64,000 bases of DNA from an uncultured bacterium (GTDB lineage Bacteria > Actinomycetota > Coriobacteriia > Coriobacteriales > Eggerthellaceae). The stretch is taken from the NCBI GenBank assembly GCA_937890835.1, contig CALADF010000043.1, forward strand, positions 62,001 to 126,000. The letters run 5' to 3'. Shown here in pieces: positions 48,713-58,106 of this stretch (position 1 is the stretch's first letter; every line of letters starts with the position of its first letter). The translations under genes were made by a program, and so were the position numbers. The notes beneath the pieces were generated by a model that saw only the letters and a list, made by a program, of their open reading frames with translations, was not told the DNA's origin and did not search any database.

Positions 48713-51430
48713 TTATCTCGCCTCAAGCGCCGCCTGCGCCGCCGCAAGGCGCGCCACCGGCACACGGTAGGGAGAGCAGCTCACGTAATCAAGCCCGATC
48801 TCGTTAAACGTGTGAATGGAATCGGGGTCGCCGCCATGCTCGCCGCAAACGCCGCAAACCAGGTCGGGGTTGCCCTTATGGCCAAGCTCAACGCCGGTCT
48901 TCACCAGCTTGGCAACGCCGGCATCGATGGTCGCGAACGGGTTGTGGGGAAGCAAGTGCTCCGTGAGGTACTGAGGCACGAACTCCGCCTCAACGTCATC
49001 GCGGCTGAAGCCGAACGTCGTCTGAGTGAGATCGTTGGTGCCGAAGGAGAAGAAGTCGGCCTTCGTGGCGATCTCGTCAGCGGTAACCGCCGCACGCGGC
49101 AGCTCGATCATAGTACCGACGGGGATGTCGAGTTCGACGCCTTCGGTCTGAGCGACTTCGGCGATGGTTTTCTCGGCGACATCGCGGAGCTTGTCGAGCT
49201 CGGCGACGACCGACACGAGCGGGATCATGATCTCGGGCTTCGGATCGAGCCCCTCTTTCTTCAGGCGAGCAGTCGCGGTCGCGATGGCGCGAATCTGCAT
49301 GACGGGAAGAATCGGATACACGATGCCAAGGCGGCAGCCGCGCAGGCCGAGCATCGGATTCTGCTCGGCGAACGAGTCGATCTTATCCATGAGGTCGCGC
49401 TTCTGGCTGATGGCGCGCGGGTCGGCCCCGGTCGCCTCCATGCGGGCGATTTCAACATCGAGGGCGCGCGGGCTCTCGAGGAACTCATGCAGAGGCGGAT
49501 CGAGCAAGCGCACGATAACAGGCAGCCCGTCCATAGCCTTGAACATGCCGTAGAAATCACCCGACTGCGCCTCGAACAAATCAGCCACAGCCTTTTCGCG
49601 GATGAGCTCGTCATCGTTCAAAATGAACGATTGGATGATCTGCTTGCGATCGCCGAGGAACATATGCTCGGTACGGCACAGTCCGATGCCCTGGGCGCCG
49701 AACGAGCGCGAGAGCTCAGCGTCCTCGGGGTTGTCGGCGTTAGCGCGAACGCCGAGCGTGCGGAACTCGTCCGCCCACTCGAGGATGGTGTCAAGATCGC
49801 CCGTGAGCTCAGGCATGACAAGGTCGACCGCACCGAGAACGACGATACCGGAAGTGCCGTCGATGGAAACCATATCCCCCTCGCGGATGACGAGATCGGT
49901 TCCCGCGATGACGGCCTCCTTGCGATCGGCATCGATCTTGAGAGCTTCGACACCGCACACGCACGGCGCGCCCATGCCTCGGGCGATAACGGCGGCGTGA
50001 GAGGTCTTGCCGCCATGGGAGGTGAGAATGCCCTCCGCGGCGATCATGCCCGCAAGGTCATCGGGGTTGGTCTCCCAGCGAACGAGCACGCACTTGCGTC
50101 CCGCTTCGGCGGCGGCCACAGCGTCAACCGCCGAGAAGACTGCCTCGCCCACCGCGGCGCCGGGGCTGGCGTTCAGGCCGCGCGCAACCACGTCGTAGGC
50201 GGCGTCTTTGTCGAACTGGGGATGAAGCAGTTGATCGAGCTGATCGGGCTCGACGCGACGAACGGCCTCCTCTTTGGTGATGAGGCCCTCCTTCTCCATC
50301 TCGATGGCAATGTGAAGCGCTGCGGCAGCGGTACGCTTGCCGACGCGCGTCTGAAGCATCCAGAGCTTGCCCTGTTCGATGGTGAACTCGATATCGCACA
50401 TATCGCGGAAGTGGTTCTCGAGAACGACGAAGATCTCCTCGAGCTGAGCGCCCGCCTCCTCAAGGCCCGCTACGTGCTTCAAATCGGCGATGGGGCTGGT
50501 GTTGCGAATGCCGGCGACGACGTCCTCGCCCTGGGCGTTGACGAGATAATCGCCGTAGAACTCCTTCTCGCCGTTAGCGGGATTGCGCGTGAAAGCGACG
50601 CCGGTGGCCGAGGTGTTTCCCTTGTTGCCGAACACCATGGACTGAACGTTGACGGCGGTTCCCAAATCGTCGGCGATCTTGTTCTTCTTGCGGTAGAGCA
50701 CCGCACGAGGATTGTTCCAAGAACCGAACACGGCCTCGATGGCGAGCCTGAGCTGAACCATCGGATCCTGGGGGAACTGCGCGACGCCGTCGACTGAAAG
50801 CGAGGGATACTCGGCAACCGAGACGTTGTCGGCGAAAATACCCTTGAACTCATCGACGAGCTCCATGAGATCCTCGGCCGTCAGATCGGTGTCCGACGCG
50901 ACGCCTCGGTCGTTCTTCATAGCGGTGATGGCGTTCTCGAAGAGATCCCCGTCGAGGCCCATGACGACGTTGGAGAACATCTGGATGAAGCGGCGATACG
51001 AGTCCCATGCGAAGCGGGGATTCTCGGTCTGCTTGATGAGGCCGTTGATGGACTGATCGTTCAAGCCAAGGTTCAAAACCGTGTCCATCATGCCGGGCAT
51101 CGACATGGGAGCGCCCGAGCGAACGGACACGAGCAGCGGATCCTCGGCATCGCCGATCTTCTTGCCCATACGGTTCTCAAGATCAACTCGATAGTCGTGA
51201 ATGGTGTCGAGCGCGCCCTCGGGCCACACGTTGCCTGCGTTGGCATATTCCATGCAAGTCTGGCAGGTAATCGTGAATCCCGGAGGAACCGGGAGCCCGA
51301 TGTTTGCCATCTCGGCGAGGTTAGCGCCCTTTCCGCCGAGGATCGCCTTCATGTCGGTATTGCCCTCGGTTACGTTGTTCCCCTGTGCGTCCTTGCCGAA
51401 AGCGTAGACGCGCTTCACTGTATCGGTCAC
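48713..51430 (-). CDS. ppdK: Pyruvate, phosphate dikinase
   Basis: The 905-residue enzyme interconverts pyruvate, ATP and Pi with PEP, AMP and PPi. Domains in order: N-terminal ATP-grasp (KAILGGKGANLAEMANIGLPVPPGFTIT ... LVSVRSGAPMSMPGMMDTVLNLGLN); phosphohistidine swivel domain (ILTSHGGKTSHAAVIARGMGAPCVCG, with the catalytic His preceded by the Thr-Ser that regulators modify); and C-terminal PEP-binding barrel (GIGLCRTEHMF, GTMIELPRAAV, FFSFGTNDLTQTTFGFSRDD, CGVCGEHGGDP). The length is that of full bacterial PPDK (about 880-900). The GTG at 51430 follows AAGGAG with a six-base spacing; an ATG at 51454 has none. It is just downstream of its regulatory kinase/phosphorylase gene. Confidence 0.96.
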   Translation of the reverse strand: MTDTVKRVYAFGKDAQGNNVTEGNTDMKAILGGKGANLAEMANIGLPVPPGFTITCQTCMEYANAGNVWPEGALDTIHDYRVDLENRMGKKIGDAEDPLLVSVRSGAPMSMPGMMDTVLNLGLNDQSINGLIKQTENPRFAWDSYRRFIQMFSNVVMGLDGDLFENAITAMKNDRGVASDTDLTAEDLMELVDEFKGIFADNVSVAEYPSLSVDGVAQFPQDPMVQLRLAIEAVFGSWNNPRAVLYRKKNKIADDLGTAVNVQSMVFGNKGNTSATGVAFTRNPANGEKEFYGDYLVNAQGEDVVAGIRNTSPIADLKHVAGLEEAGAQLEEIFVVLENHFRDMCDIEFTIEQGKLWMLQTRVGKRTAAAALHIAIEMEKEGLITKEEAVRRVEPDQLDQLLHPQFDKDAAYDVVARGLNASPGAAVGEAVFSAVDAVAAAEAGRKCVLVRWETNPDDLAGMIAAEGILTSHGGKTSHAAVIARGMGAPCVCGVEALKIDADRKEAVIAGTDLVIREGDMVSIDGTSGIVVLGAVDLVMPELTGDLDTILEWADEFRTLGVRANADNPEDAELSRSFGAQGIGLCRTEHMFLGDRKQIIQSFILNDDELIREKAVADLFEAQSGDFYGMFKAMDGLPVIVRLLDPPLHEFLESPRALDVEIARMEATGADPRAISQKRDLMDKIDSFAEQNPMLGLRGCRLGIVYPILPVMQIRAIATATARLKKEGLDPKPEIMIPLVSVVAELDKLRDVAEKTIAEVAQTEGVELDIPVGTMIELPRAAVTADEIATKADFFSFGTNDLTQTTFGFSRDDVEAEFVPQYLTEHLLPHNPFATIDAGVAKLVKTGVELGHKGNPDLVCGVCGEHGGDPDSIHTFNEIGLDYVSCSPYRVPVARLAAAQAALEAR

Positions 51431-51539
51431 CTTTTTCTCCTTAATGCTGTGCACTAAAAGCCGTGCGGTTACCTATCGCGCGCAGCCGACGGGGATCGCC
51501 GGACGCGCTGAGCGCTCGAGGCGATGAAAGCCCCGAACA

Positions 51540-52424
51540 TTACTCAATAATATCAGTGGTCGAGGGATGAGACCTCTCGTAGTACCTCAAAATCTCTTGA
51601 GCGGTTTCCTCAACGGCGCGTTTTTCGGTGTGAACGATGATGCATCCGAGTTTGCGCATAAGGGCACGCGCCTTCTCGAGATCCTCGTACACGTATTCGG
51701 GGTCGGCGTAACGGGAAGCGATCATCTGAGCGCGACCAAGCCTGCGCTGGCGGATGTCGATCAACACGTCAGCGGTCGTCATCAGGCCGAACAACCGTGT
51801 GCGGTCGACATCGTAAATCTCTTTCGGAGGCTCGGTCGAAGGATCGAGCGGAATGTTGGCGACTTTGTATCCCTGCTGCGACAAATAGATGGAAAGCGGC
51901 GTCTTCGACGAACGGGAGACGCCGATGAGCACGATATCGGCCTGCGTGAGCTCTTGGGGGTTTCGACCGTCATCATGCGCGATGGTGAACTCGATCGCCT
52001 CGATGCGACGAAAATAGTTATAGTCGGGAACACGCAGGTATCCGGGCACATACGAAGGCGACAACCCGCTCATCTTCGCGATGGCGTCCACGGCATTGGT
52101 CATCAGATCGACCGCGACGATGTTGTCGTGGTTCTCCACATAGGCGGAGACCTGATTCCGCACGTCGGTGTTGACCAGCGTATAGAACACGAGCATATGA
52201 TCGTCGCCGAAAGCTTCTTTGTGATGCAGCGAATGTTCGTCGAGGAACTTGCGCACTTCCTGAAACGATTTGACCTTCGGCAGCGTCTCGATACGGGGGT
52301 TGGTCACACCGAACTGAGCGGCAGCGGCACGGGCCATGGCCTGAGCCGTCGCACCGACAGAGTCGGAGATGATGTGGATAGTCGGGATCTTCTGATGATG
52401 GGAGGTAACGTTCGAATCGGTCAC
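51540..52424 (-). CDS. Pyruvate, phosphate dikinase regulatory protein (DUF299 kinase/pyrophosphorylase)
   Basis: The 294-residue bifunctional protein inactivates PPDK by ADP-dependent phosphorylation of the active-site Thr and reactivates it by Pi-dependent dephosphorylation. Landmarks: IHIISDSVGATAQAMARAA at the start, VFYTLVNTDVRNQV, EFTIAHDDGRNPQELTQADIVLIGVSRSSKTPLSIYL with the P-loop-like GVSRSSKT, ANIPLDPSTEPPKEI and RLFGLMTTADVLIDIRQRRL. Adjacency to ppdK, 110 bp upstream on the same strand, points to PPDK rather than PEP synthase as target. The GTG start at 52424 follows AAAGGA with a proper spacing; the frame is open to 52442. Confidence 0.94.
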   Translation of the reverse strand: MTDSNVTSHHQKIPTIHIISDSVGATAQAMARAAAAQFGVTNPRIETLPKVKSFQEVRKFLDEHSLHHKEAFGDDHMLVFYTLVNTDVRNQVSAYVENHDNIVAVDLMTNAVDAIAKMSGLSPSYVPGYLRVPDYNYFRRIEAIEFTIAHDDGRNPQELTQADIVLIGVSRSSKTPLSIYLSQQGYKVANIPLDPSTEPPKEIYDVDRTRLFGLMTTADVLIDIRQRRLGRAQMIASRYADPEYVYEDLEKARALMRKLGCIIVHTEKRAVEETAQEILRYYERSHPSTTDIIE

Positions 52425-52470
52425 GTCGATCCTTTCTCTCACGCTGGATACCGTAAAGCGCCCCTCTACG

Positions 52471-52513
52471 AAAAGACCCCGAGAGCCGCAGTCGCCTGCG
52501 TGCTTTCGGGGTC
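52471..52513 (-). terminator. Terminator of the lepB-glyQ-glyS unit
   Basis: On the - strand GACCCCGA (52513-52506) pairs with TCGGGGTC (52482-52475) around a partly paired 23-base loop, followed by TTTT. It lies between glyS and the PPDK regulator gene. Confidence 0.75.
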
Positions 52514-52535
52514 CGTCAAATCATATGAGCGTCGT

Positions 52536-54626
52536 TTATTTCTTCGCCATCTTGCCGAAGTCGGCGATGTTAGCGAACACGCCGACGAAGCGGTTGAGCA
52601 GCTTCATGCGGTTCTCGCGCACGGCAGGATCCTCGTCCATGACCATGATGCGCTCGAAGAACAGGTCGATGGGCTTTCTCATGGAAGCGAGCTCCGCGAG
52701 CGCTGCAGCGTAGTCGTTGCCCTCGAGGGCGCGGGCCACGCGCGACTCAGCCCGAACGATAGCGCAACTCAACGCATGCTCCACCTCGTTGAGCATGCCT
52801 TCGTCGAAGTCGGACCCCGCATCGGCATCGCGCAGATTGTTGGCACGCGCGAAAGCGGTCGCAAGGTCATCGAAAGTCTCGCGCTGCCCCCGGCGAGCCT
52901 GCTCGAGAGCACGCACACGGCGCACGAACTCGAGGGGCTCGGCGACATCGCATGCGAGAACCGCGTCGATGGCGTCGGCGTTGTTGCCCTCGTCGCGCAT
53001 CATGACCTTGGCGCGCGTGATGAAGAAGTCGATCACCTCGTCGCGGACGGAATCGACGTCAAAGGACAAACCGCCCTCGACGAGCGTCGCAAGCGAAGCG
53101 TCGATCGCGGATGCAAGGGACACGGGAAGCGGATCGACCTCGGCAAGGAGCATGCTCATGATGCCGATGGCGCTGCGTCGCAGCGCGAACGGATCGGACG
53201 ACCCCGTCGGTCCTTGGCCGACGGCGAAAAGCCCGCAGATGGTATCGAGCTTGTCGGCAGTCGCCACGACCTTGCCGACCAGCGACGCAGGCGGCTCATC
53301 ACCCGAGAAACGCGGACGATAATGATCGCCGATCGCGTGCGCGACCTGCTCGTTCTCGCCCGAGGCGAGCGCATAGTAATAACCCATGGTGCCCTGAACG
53401 CTGGTGAACTCCACCACCGCGCCGGTGACCAGGTCGGCCTTGCAGAGCTCGGCGGCGCGAACCGCGTCCGCAGCATCTTGCTCGCACAACCCGGCATCGT
53501 CTGCCAAATGGGCAGCCAAAGAGACAATACGGTTCGTCTTCGCGCGCATCGTGCCGAGAGACTCCTGGAAGACGACCTCGTCGAGCCGCTCAACGTAATC
53601 CCCTAAGGGGTGCTTGAGATCCTCGTCGTAGAAGAACTTGGCGTCATAGAGACGCGCCGCGACGACGCGCTCGTTGCCATCGACGATATTCGCCTCGAAG
53701 GCGGGGTCACCGTTCGAGGTGATGAGGAACTTGTTCGCCAGGGTGCCGTCGGCGTTGAACAGCGGGAAATAGCGCTGATGCACGAGCATGGCGTCAACGG
53801 TGATCTCCTTGGGAACCGCCAGGAACAGCTCGTCGAAAGAACCCACCATGACGGTGGGGTACTCGGCGAGGTTCACGACCTCCTCCATGATCTTGGCGGG
53901 AAGCTCGGCAACCAGGCCGACCTTCTGCTCCGCCTCGCGAACCTGAGCCCGAATGCGCTCCTCGCGCTCCACCTCGCTCGGCACGACGTAGGCGCCGCGC
54001 AGCACGTCGACGTAGGATCGCGCATCGGCGACCTTGTGAGGACCGGGCGAGAGGAAACGATGCCCGCGCGTGGTATCGCCCGCGACGAGACCCGCGAACT
54101 CAACGGGGACGACCTCATCGCCGAACAGAGCGAGCAGCCACCGGACGGGACGGCTGAACTGCTCGGAGCGCGACCCCCAACGCTGCGCCTTAGGCCACTG
54201 GATGGTCGTGATCACGCCACCGAGAATTCCCGGCAACAGCTCGGCGACGTCACGCTCGGGAGTCTGCTTCACGGCGTAGACGTATTCCACTCCGTTCTCG
54301 TCGCGACGCTCGAGCGCGGACGCGTCGACGCCCTTGCCGCGCGCGAAGCCAAGCGCGGCCTTCGTCGGGTTTCCATCCGCATCGAAGGCGATCTTGGCCG
54401 CAGGGCCGCGGAACACCTCCTCGATCTTCTCGGTGCGCTCGGGAACACCCTCGACGACGACGGCAAGACGACGGGGAGTCGAATAAACCTCGATGCCGTC
54501 CACCGGAATCCCCTCGGCGTCGAACGCAGAGCGCACGATGCCCTCCAGTTTGAGCGTCGCAGCATGAAGATCAAACGCGGGAAGCTCCTCAGTGCCGATT
54601 TCGAAGGCAAGAGTTCTCATTGCCAT
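52536..54626 (-). CDS. glyS: Glycine--tRNA ligase beta subunit
   Basis: The 696-residue beta subunit of the alpha2-beta2 glycyl-tRNA synthetase mainly binds tRNA. The start TLAFEIGTEELPAFDLHAAT is typical, followed by VYSTPRRLAVVVEGVPER, FRGPAAKIAFDADGNPTKAALGFARGKGVD, the HD-like segment and KADLVTGAVVEFTSVQGTMGYYYA. The C-terminal anticodon-binding/DALR-like helices run to the final AKK. The length is as expected. It starts five bases after the glyQ stop, so both subunits are made together. ATG-GCA-ATG gives two close possible starts. Confidence 0.96.
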   Translation of the reverse strand: MAMRTLAFEIGTEELPAFDLHAATLKLEGIVRSAFDAEGIPVDGIEVYSTPRRLAVVVEGVPERTEKIEEVFRGPAAKIAFDADGNPTKAALGFARGKGVDASALERRDENGVEYVYAVKQTPERDVAELLPGILGGVITTIQWPKAQRWGSRSEQFSRPVRWLLALFGDEVVPVEFAGLVAGDTTRGHRFLSPGPHKVADARSYVDVLRGAYVVPSEVEREERIRAQVREAEQKVGLVAELPAKIMEEVVNLAEYPTVMVGSFDELFLAVPKEITVDAMLVHQRYFPLFNADGTLANKFLITSNGDPAFEANIVDGNERVVAARLYDAKFFYDEDLKHPLGDYVERLDEVVFQESLGTMRAKTNRIVSLAAHLADDAGLCEQDAADAVRAAELCKADLVTGAVVEFTSVQGTMGYYYALASGENEQVAHAIGDHYRPRFSGDEPPASLVGKVVATADKLDTICGLFAVGQGPTGSSDPFALRRSAIGIMSMLLAEVDPLPVSLASAIDASLATLVEGGLSFDVDSVRDEVIDFFITRAKVMMRDEGNNADAIDAVLACDVAEPLEFVRRVRALEQARRGQRETFDDLATAFARANNLRDADAGSDFDEGMLNEVEHALSCAIVRAESRVARALEGNDYAAALAELASMRKPIDLFFERIMVMDEDPAVRENRMKLLNRFVGVFANIADFGKMAKK

Positions 54627-54631
54627 GATGT

Positions 54632-55579
54632 CTATGCCTCCTTCTTCTCATCGGCGACCGGCGCCTCACCCACCACATGCTCCAGATAGCTCGCGCAGCA
54701 CGCCTTCGCGATAGTGCGCACGCGCAAAATGTAGCCCATGCGCTCCGTCGCGGAGATGACGCCGCGCGCATCAAGCAGGTTGAACGCATGACTGCACTTC
54801 AAAACGTAGTCGTAAGCAGGAAGCGGCAACCCGGCCTCGAGCACTCGGTTGCACTCGGCCTCGTAGCGATCGAATTCACCGAACAGCATGTCCGTGTCGG
54901 CTACCTCGAAGTTGTAAGCGGAGAACTCACGCTCGTTCTCCAAGAACACGTCGCCGTACGTGAACACCGTGCCGTCGTCGCCGCGGCTCCAAACAATGTC
55001 GTAAACGGAATCGACGCCCTGAATGTACATCGTCAGGCGCTCGAGACCATAGGTGATCTCGGCAGGAACCGGCTTGCATTCAAAACCGCCGACCTGCTGG
55101 AAATACGTGAACTGCGTGCATTCCATGCCGTCGATCCAGACCTCCCAGCCAAGACCCCAGGCACCCAGCGTCGGGCTTTCCCAGTCGTCCTCGACGAAGC
55201 GCACATCGTGCTCCTCGACGTTGATGCCGATGGCGCGCAGAGAGTTGAGGTAAAGCTCCTGAACGTTGTCGGGCGAAGGCTTCAAGATAACCTGGAACTG
55301 ATAATAATGCTGCAGGCGGTTGGGGTTCTCGCCGTAACGGCCGTCAGTGGGGCGGCGTGAGGGCTGCACGTACGCCGTGCGCCAGATTCCGGGACCCAAG
55401 GAGCGCAGCGTGGTTGCAGTATGGAACGTACCTGCACCCACCTCGTTGTCATAGGGCTGCAGCACCACGCAGCCCTGGTCGGCCCAGTAGCGCTGCAGGT
55501 TCATGATGACGTCTTGGAACGTCGGCGGGTACGCGGTCGCCTCGTGCGCGACCTCGCCCTGTGCTTCCTCGAAAGACAT
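54632..55579 (-). CDS. glyQ: Glycine--tRNA ligase alpha subunit
   Basis: The 315-residue catalytic subunit of the heterotetrameric glycyl-tRNA synthetase. Signature segments: TFQDVIMNLQRYWADQGCVVLQPYDNEVGAGTFHTATTLRSLGPGIWRTAYVQPSRRPTDGRYGENPNRLQHYYQFQVILKPSP, then GWEVWIDGMECTQFTYFQQVGGFECKPVPAEITYGLERL. These hold the class II motifs. A short charged N-terminal tail and a C-terminal EKKEA tail extend the family core. It sits 21 bp downstream of lepB and five bases upstream of glyS. Confidence 0.97.
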   Translation of the reverse strand: MSFEEAQGEVAHEATAYPPTFQDVIMNLQRYWADQGCVVLQPYDNEVGAGTFHTATTLRSLGPGIWRTAYVQPSRRPTDGRYGENPNRLQHYYQFQVILKPSPDNVQELYLNSLRAIGINVEEHDVRFVEDDWESPTLGAWGLGWEVWIDGMECTQFTYFQQVGGFECKPVPAEITYGLERLTMYIQGVDSVYDIVWSRGDDGTVFTYGDVFLENEREFSAYNFEVADTDMLFGEFDRYEAECNRVLEAGLPLPAYDYVLKCSHAFNLLDARGVISATERMGYILRVRTIAKACCASYLEHVVGEAPVADEKKEA

Positions 55580-55600
55580 GGGACTCCTCTTCCCTCCTTA

Positions 55601-56173
55601 TCAGTTGAGCAAACCGATTCTGCTCAACGGCCAATACGTGAAAACAGCACGACCCGTGACCGACGACTCATCGATCGAGCCGAAATAGCGCGAGTCCTGG
55701 GAATTCGTTCTGTTGTCGCCCATCACCCACAGCTCACCTTCGGGAACCGTGTAGGGGTAGGTGATCTCCGTGCCATAGGCGGCGGTGAGCGGATACGAGG
55801 GCTTTCCCTCGGTGTAAGACTCCTCCAACGCCACGCCATCGACGACGACCCGGCCGTCGACCAGATCGACGGTCTCGCCTCCTGTTGCGATGACGCGTTT
55901 TATGAGAATACGACTGGGGATCTCAGGGTCGGAGAACGTAACGATGTCCCCCCGCTGGGGGTCGCTGCCGTAATAGGTGACCTTCTCGGAGAAAACCATG
56001 TCCCCCACCTCGATGGTGTTCTCCATCGAACCGGAAGGGATGCCGTAAGCTTGAAACACGAACGTTCGAATACCCCACGACAGCACCAACACAGCGGCGA
56101 CGATGGCGAGAAACGAGATGATTGAGCGCAGGCAGCCTGATTCCCTGCGCTCTGCGTGCTCACCGGAGAACAT
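55601..56173 (-). CDS. lepB: Signal peptidase I
   Basis: The 190-residue membrane peptidase has one N-terminal anchor (IISFLAIVAAVLVLSWGIRTFVF) and an outside catalytic domain. The Ser/Lys dyad is visible as S49 in GIPSGSMENTIEVGD and K92 in ILIKRVIATGGETV, with the closing box VMGDNRTNSQDSRYFGSI. It removes Sec signal peptides such as that of the large surface protein. It is the first gene of lepB-glyQ-glyS. In many Gram-positives lepB follows trmD and precedes rnhB; here 107 bp separate it from trmD, while rnhB lies about 19 kb away. Confidence 0.94.
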   Translation of the reverse strand: MFSGEHAERRESGCLRSIISFLAIVAAVLVLSWGIRTFVFQAYGIPSGSMENTIEVGDMVFSEKVTYYGSDPQRGDIVTFSDPEIPSRILIKRVIATGGETVDLVDGRVVVDGVALEESYTEGKPSYPLTAAYGTEITYPYTVPEGELWVMGDNRTNSQDSRYFGSIDESSVTGRAVFTYWPLSRIGLLN

Positions 56174-56280
56174 ATGCTCGGATCATCCCTTCCAACCCCA
56201 CCCGACGTTGATGAAACGCGGGCACGCTCGACACCATGAACGCCTATGATACCGCTTGACGCTTTGCGCCCCCGACGCCG

Positions 56281-57027
56281 CTACAAAGAATCGAGAAATT
56301 TCCGATCAGCGGGCGTCAACGAACCCGCGTGGTCGAAAGATTCGATGAGATCGGGGCGCAGCTGCGCCGTCCGAGCAAGGCTCTGCTCGCGTCGCCATCG
56401 GGCGACGGCCCCATGATCGCCGGAGAGGAGCACGCCCGGCACCTCCATGCCGCGATACACGGCAGGTCTTGTGTACTGGGGATATTCCAGAAGACCGCTC
56501 GTGAACGACTCGTCGACGGCACCTTCGGCGGCGCCCAGAACGCCGGGAAGCTTGCGCACCACCGCGTCAATGACGATCATCGACGCGAGTTCGCCGGAGG
56601 TGAGGACGTAATCGCCCAGCGAGATAACCTCATCGGCAAGCGAGTAAACGCGCTCGTCGATGCCCTCGTAATGACCGCAGATGAACAGAAGGTGATCGCA
56701 TGAGGCGAGCTCGGTCGCATACGCATCATCGAACGTGCGGCCTTGCGGCGCCAGAAAAACAATCTTGGCTTTCTCGCGCGTCGAGGCAAGATCCTCGCGC
56801 GCGAACAGATCGTCGACGGCCTCGAAAATCGGCTCGCACTTCATAACGAGACCGGCACCACCGCCGTAAGGATCGTCGTCGGTCGTGCGATGACGATCGT
56901 GCGTCCAGTCACGCAGATCATGCGCGACGAACTTCATGATCCCCTTGCGCTGCGCGATGCTCATCATCGAGGAGCCCATGACCGAGTCATACATATGGGG
57001 GAACGTCGAGAGCGTCTCGATAAACAT
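56281..57027 (-). CDS. trmD: tRNA (guanine-N1)-methyltransferase TrmD
   Basis: The 248-residue SPOUT methyltransferase makes m1G37. The start MFIETLSTFPHMYDSVMGSSMM, the DDDPYGGGAGLVMKCEPIFEA block, LLFICGHYEGIDERV, EVISLGDYVLTSGELASMIVIDAVVRKLPGVLG and YTRPAVYRGMEVPGVLLSGDHGAVARWR are all canonical, including the trefoil-knot SAM site. The frame runs open to 57093, but AAGGA at seven bases before the ATG and the family start fix 57027. It lies ten bases after rimM. Confidence 0.96.
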   Translation of the reverse strand: MFIETLSTFPHMYDSVMGSSMMSIAQRKGIMKFVAHDLRDWTHDRHRTTDDDPYGGGAGLVMKCEPIFEAVDDLFAREDLASTREKAKIVFLAPQGRTFDDAYATELASCDHLLFICGHYEGIDERVYSLADEVISLGDYVLTSGELASMIVIDAVVRKLPGVLGAAEGAVDESFTSGLLEYPQYTRPAVYRGMEVPGVLLSGDHGAVARWRREQSLARTAQLRPDLIESFDHAGSLTPADRKFLDSL

Positions 57028-57037
57028 GCGTCGATCC

Positions 57038-57562
57038 TTACAAGTCGAACAGGCCTGCAGGGCAGGTAAGATAGATGCAGCGCTCGTCCTCATCGACCTC
57101 GGCGACGAATTCGTCGACTAAAGGAACGTAGGCCTCCGAGCCGTCAACGCGACGCAGGACGAGCAGAGATTGAGCAGGACGATCTTCGACGGAGACGACC
57201 TCGCCCTCGAAGCCTGCCTGCTCGTCGATCGCCCTCCAACCTTCCCACGACACGAGAAACTGCTCGAGCGCGAGCATCTCCTCTTCAACATCGGTTTTCG
57301 GAACGAGGCAATGACATCCGACGAGCATCTCGGCCGTGCGCGCATCCTCGACTTCGTTGAAAAACACCAGACCTTCGTTGTCTTTGCGAAGATCAACTGA
57401 TGCGACGGTGACGTTGCGAGGCGCATCGAGGACAGGAGGCACTAAGGCGACGGCCATGCCCTCGTCCAGCAAAAGGGAAAGGCCCGACGCGCTACGTGCG
57501 ACGAGCCCCCCGTTGAGATTTTTGGTATGAGCCAAAACGGCGACATCAATCCAATCGCTCAT
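57038..57562 (-). CDS. rimM: 16S rRNA processing protein RimM
   Basis: The 174-residue 30S maturation factor binds ribosomal protein S19. The sequence is divergent at the N-terminus (WIDVAVLAHTKNLNGGLVARSASGLSLLL in place of the usual GKIVGTHGLRGEVKV). The second half has RTAEMLVGCHCLVPKTDVEE and the PRC-barrel-like GFEGEVVSVEDRPAQSLLVLRRVDGSEAYVPLVDEFVAEVD, typical of RimM. Position between khpA and trmD confirms identity. The ATG directly abuts the khpA stop. Confidence 0.9.
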   Translation of the reverse strand: MSDWIDVAVLAHTKNLNGGLVARSASGLSLLLDEGMAVALVPPVLDAPRNVTVASVDLRKDNEGLVFFNEVEDARTAEMLVGCHCLVPKTDVEEEMLALEQFLVSWEGWRAIDEQAGFEGEVVSVEDRPAQSLLVLRRVDGSEAYVPLVDEFVAEVDEDERCIYLTCPAGLFDL

Positions 57563-57817
57563 TTACTCGGCAAGCTCCACTTCCACCTGCTTGCCCTCTC
57601 GCGACGCAGCAGCGCGCGCGAGTGTGCGAATGGCCTTGATGACACGACCTTGTCGGCCGATGACCTTGCCGACGTCCCCTTCGCTCACATGGATCTCAAC
57701 CAAGACGACACCGTCTTCGGTTTCCTCCGCCGCGATGTCGAGTTCTTCCTCGACCTCGACGAGGGGACGGACGACCGCGTCAACCAGACCTGCGAGATCC
57801 TCCGTCAAAGCAGACAT
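57563..57817 (-). CDS. khpA: KH-domain RNA-binding protein KhpA
   Basis: The 84-residue single KH-domain protein has the GxxG loop in VGKVIGRQGRVIKAIRTLARAAA and a start (LVDAVVRPLVEVEEELDI) like KhpA proteins encoded next to rpsP. It binds RNA, with roles in cell-wall and cell-size control and small-RNA function in other Gram-positives. The frame is open to 57892 inside rpsP, but the ATG at 57817 lies two bases after the rpsP stop. RimM begins immediately after its own stop. Confidence 0.93.
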   Translation of the reverse strand: MSALTEDLAGLVDAVVRPLVEVEEELDIAAEETEDGVVLVEIHVSEGDVGKVIGRQGRVIKAIRTLARAAASREGKQVEVELAE

Positions 57818-57819
57818 GG

Positions 57820-58065
57820 TTACGCGTCCTCGCGGGCAATCTTCAGCAGACGAGCGACCGTATCGGTGGGCTGAGCGCCGTTGGCGATCCACTTGTCGAC
57901 CTTCTCGAGATCGAACTTGATCATAGCGGGATCGGTGCAGGGGTTGTAACGTCCGACCTCGTCGATGAAGCGGCCATCGCGGGGAGCGCTGGCGTTAGCG
58001 ACGACGATGCGGTAGTACGGGCGCTTCTTTGCGCCATGGCGAGCGAGGCGGATCTTGACAGCCAT
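57820..58065 (-). CDS. rpsP: 30S ribosomal protein S16
   Basis: The 81-residue ribosomal protein reads MAVKIRLARHGAKKRPYYRI, then VVANASAPRDGRFIDEVGRYNP, standard S16. It heads the rpsP-khpA-rimM-trmD operon with gaps of 2, 0 and 10 bases. AGAAGGAG lies nine bases before the ATG. Its promoter is at 58145-58173. Confidence 0.98.
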   Translation of the reverse strand: MAVKIRLARHGAKKRPYYRIVVANASAPRDGRFIDEVGRYNPCTDPAMIKFDLEKVDKWIANGAQPTDTVARLLKIAREDA

Positions 58066-58106
58066 GAAGTGTGACTCCTTCTAAATTCAAACATTTCATA
58101 TATGCA

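Noticed and set aside
48812..50797. 661-codon + strand frame opposite ppdK (and similar long frames opposite ppsR/glyS at 51567-53606 and smc/ftsY at 62218-63975)
   Set aside because: Each mirrors a confidently identified gene on the other strand and has the composition of an antisense shadow.
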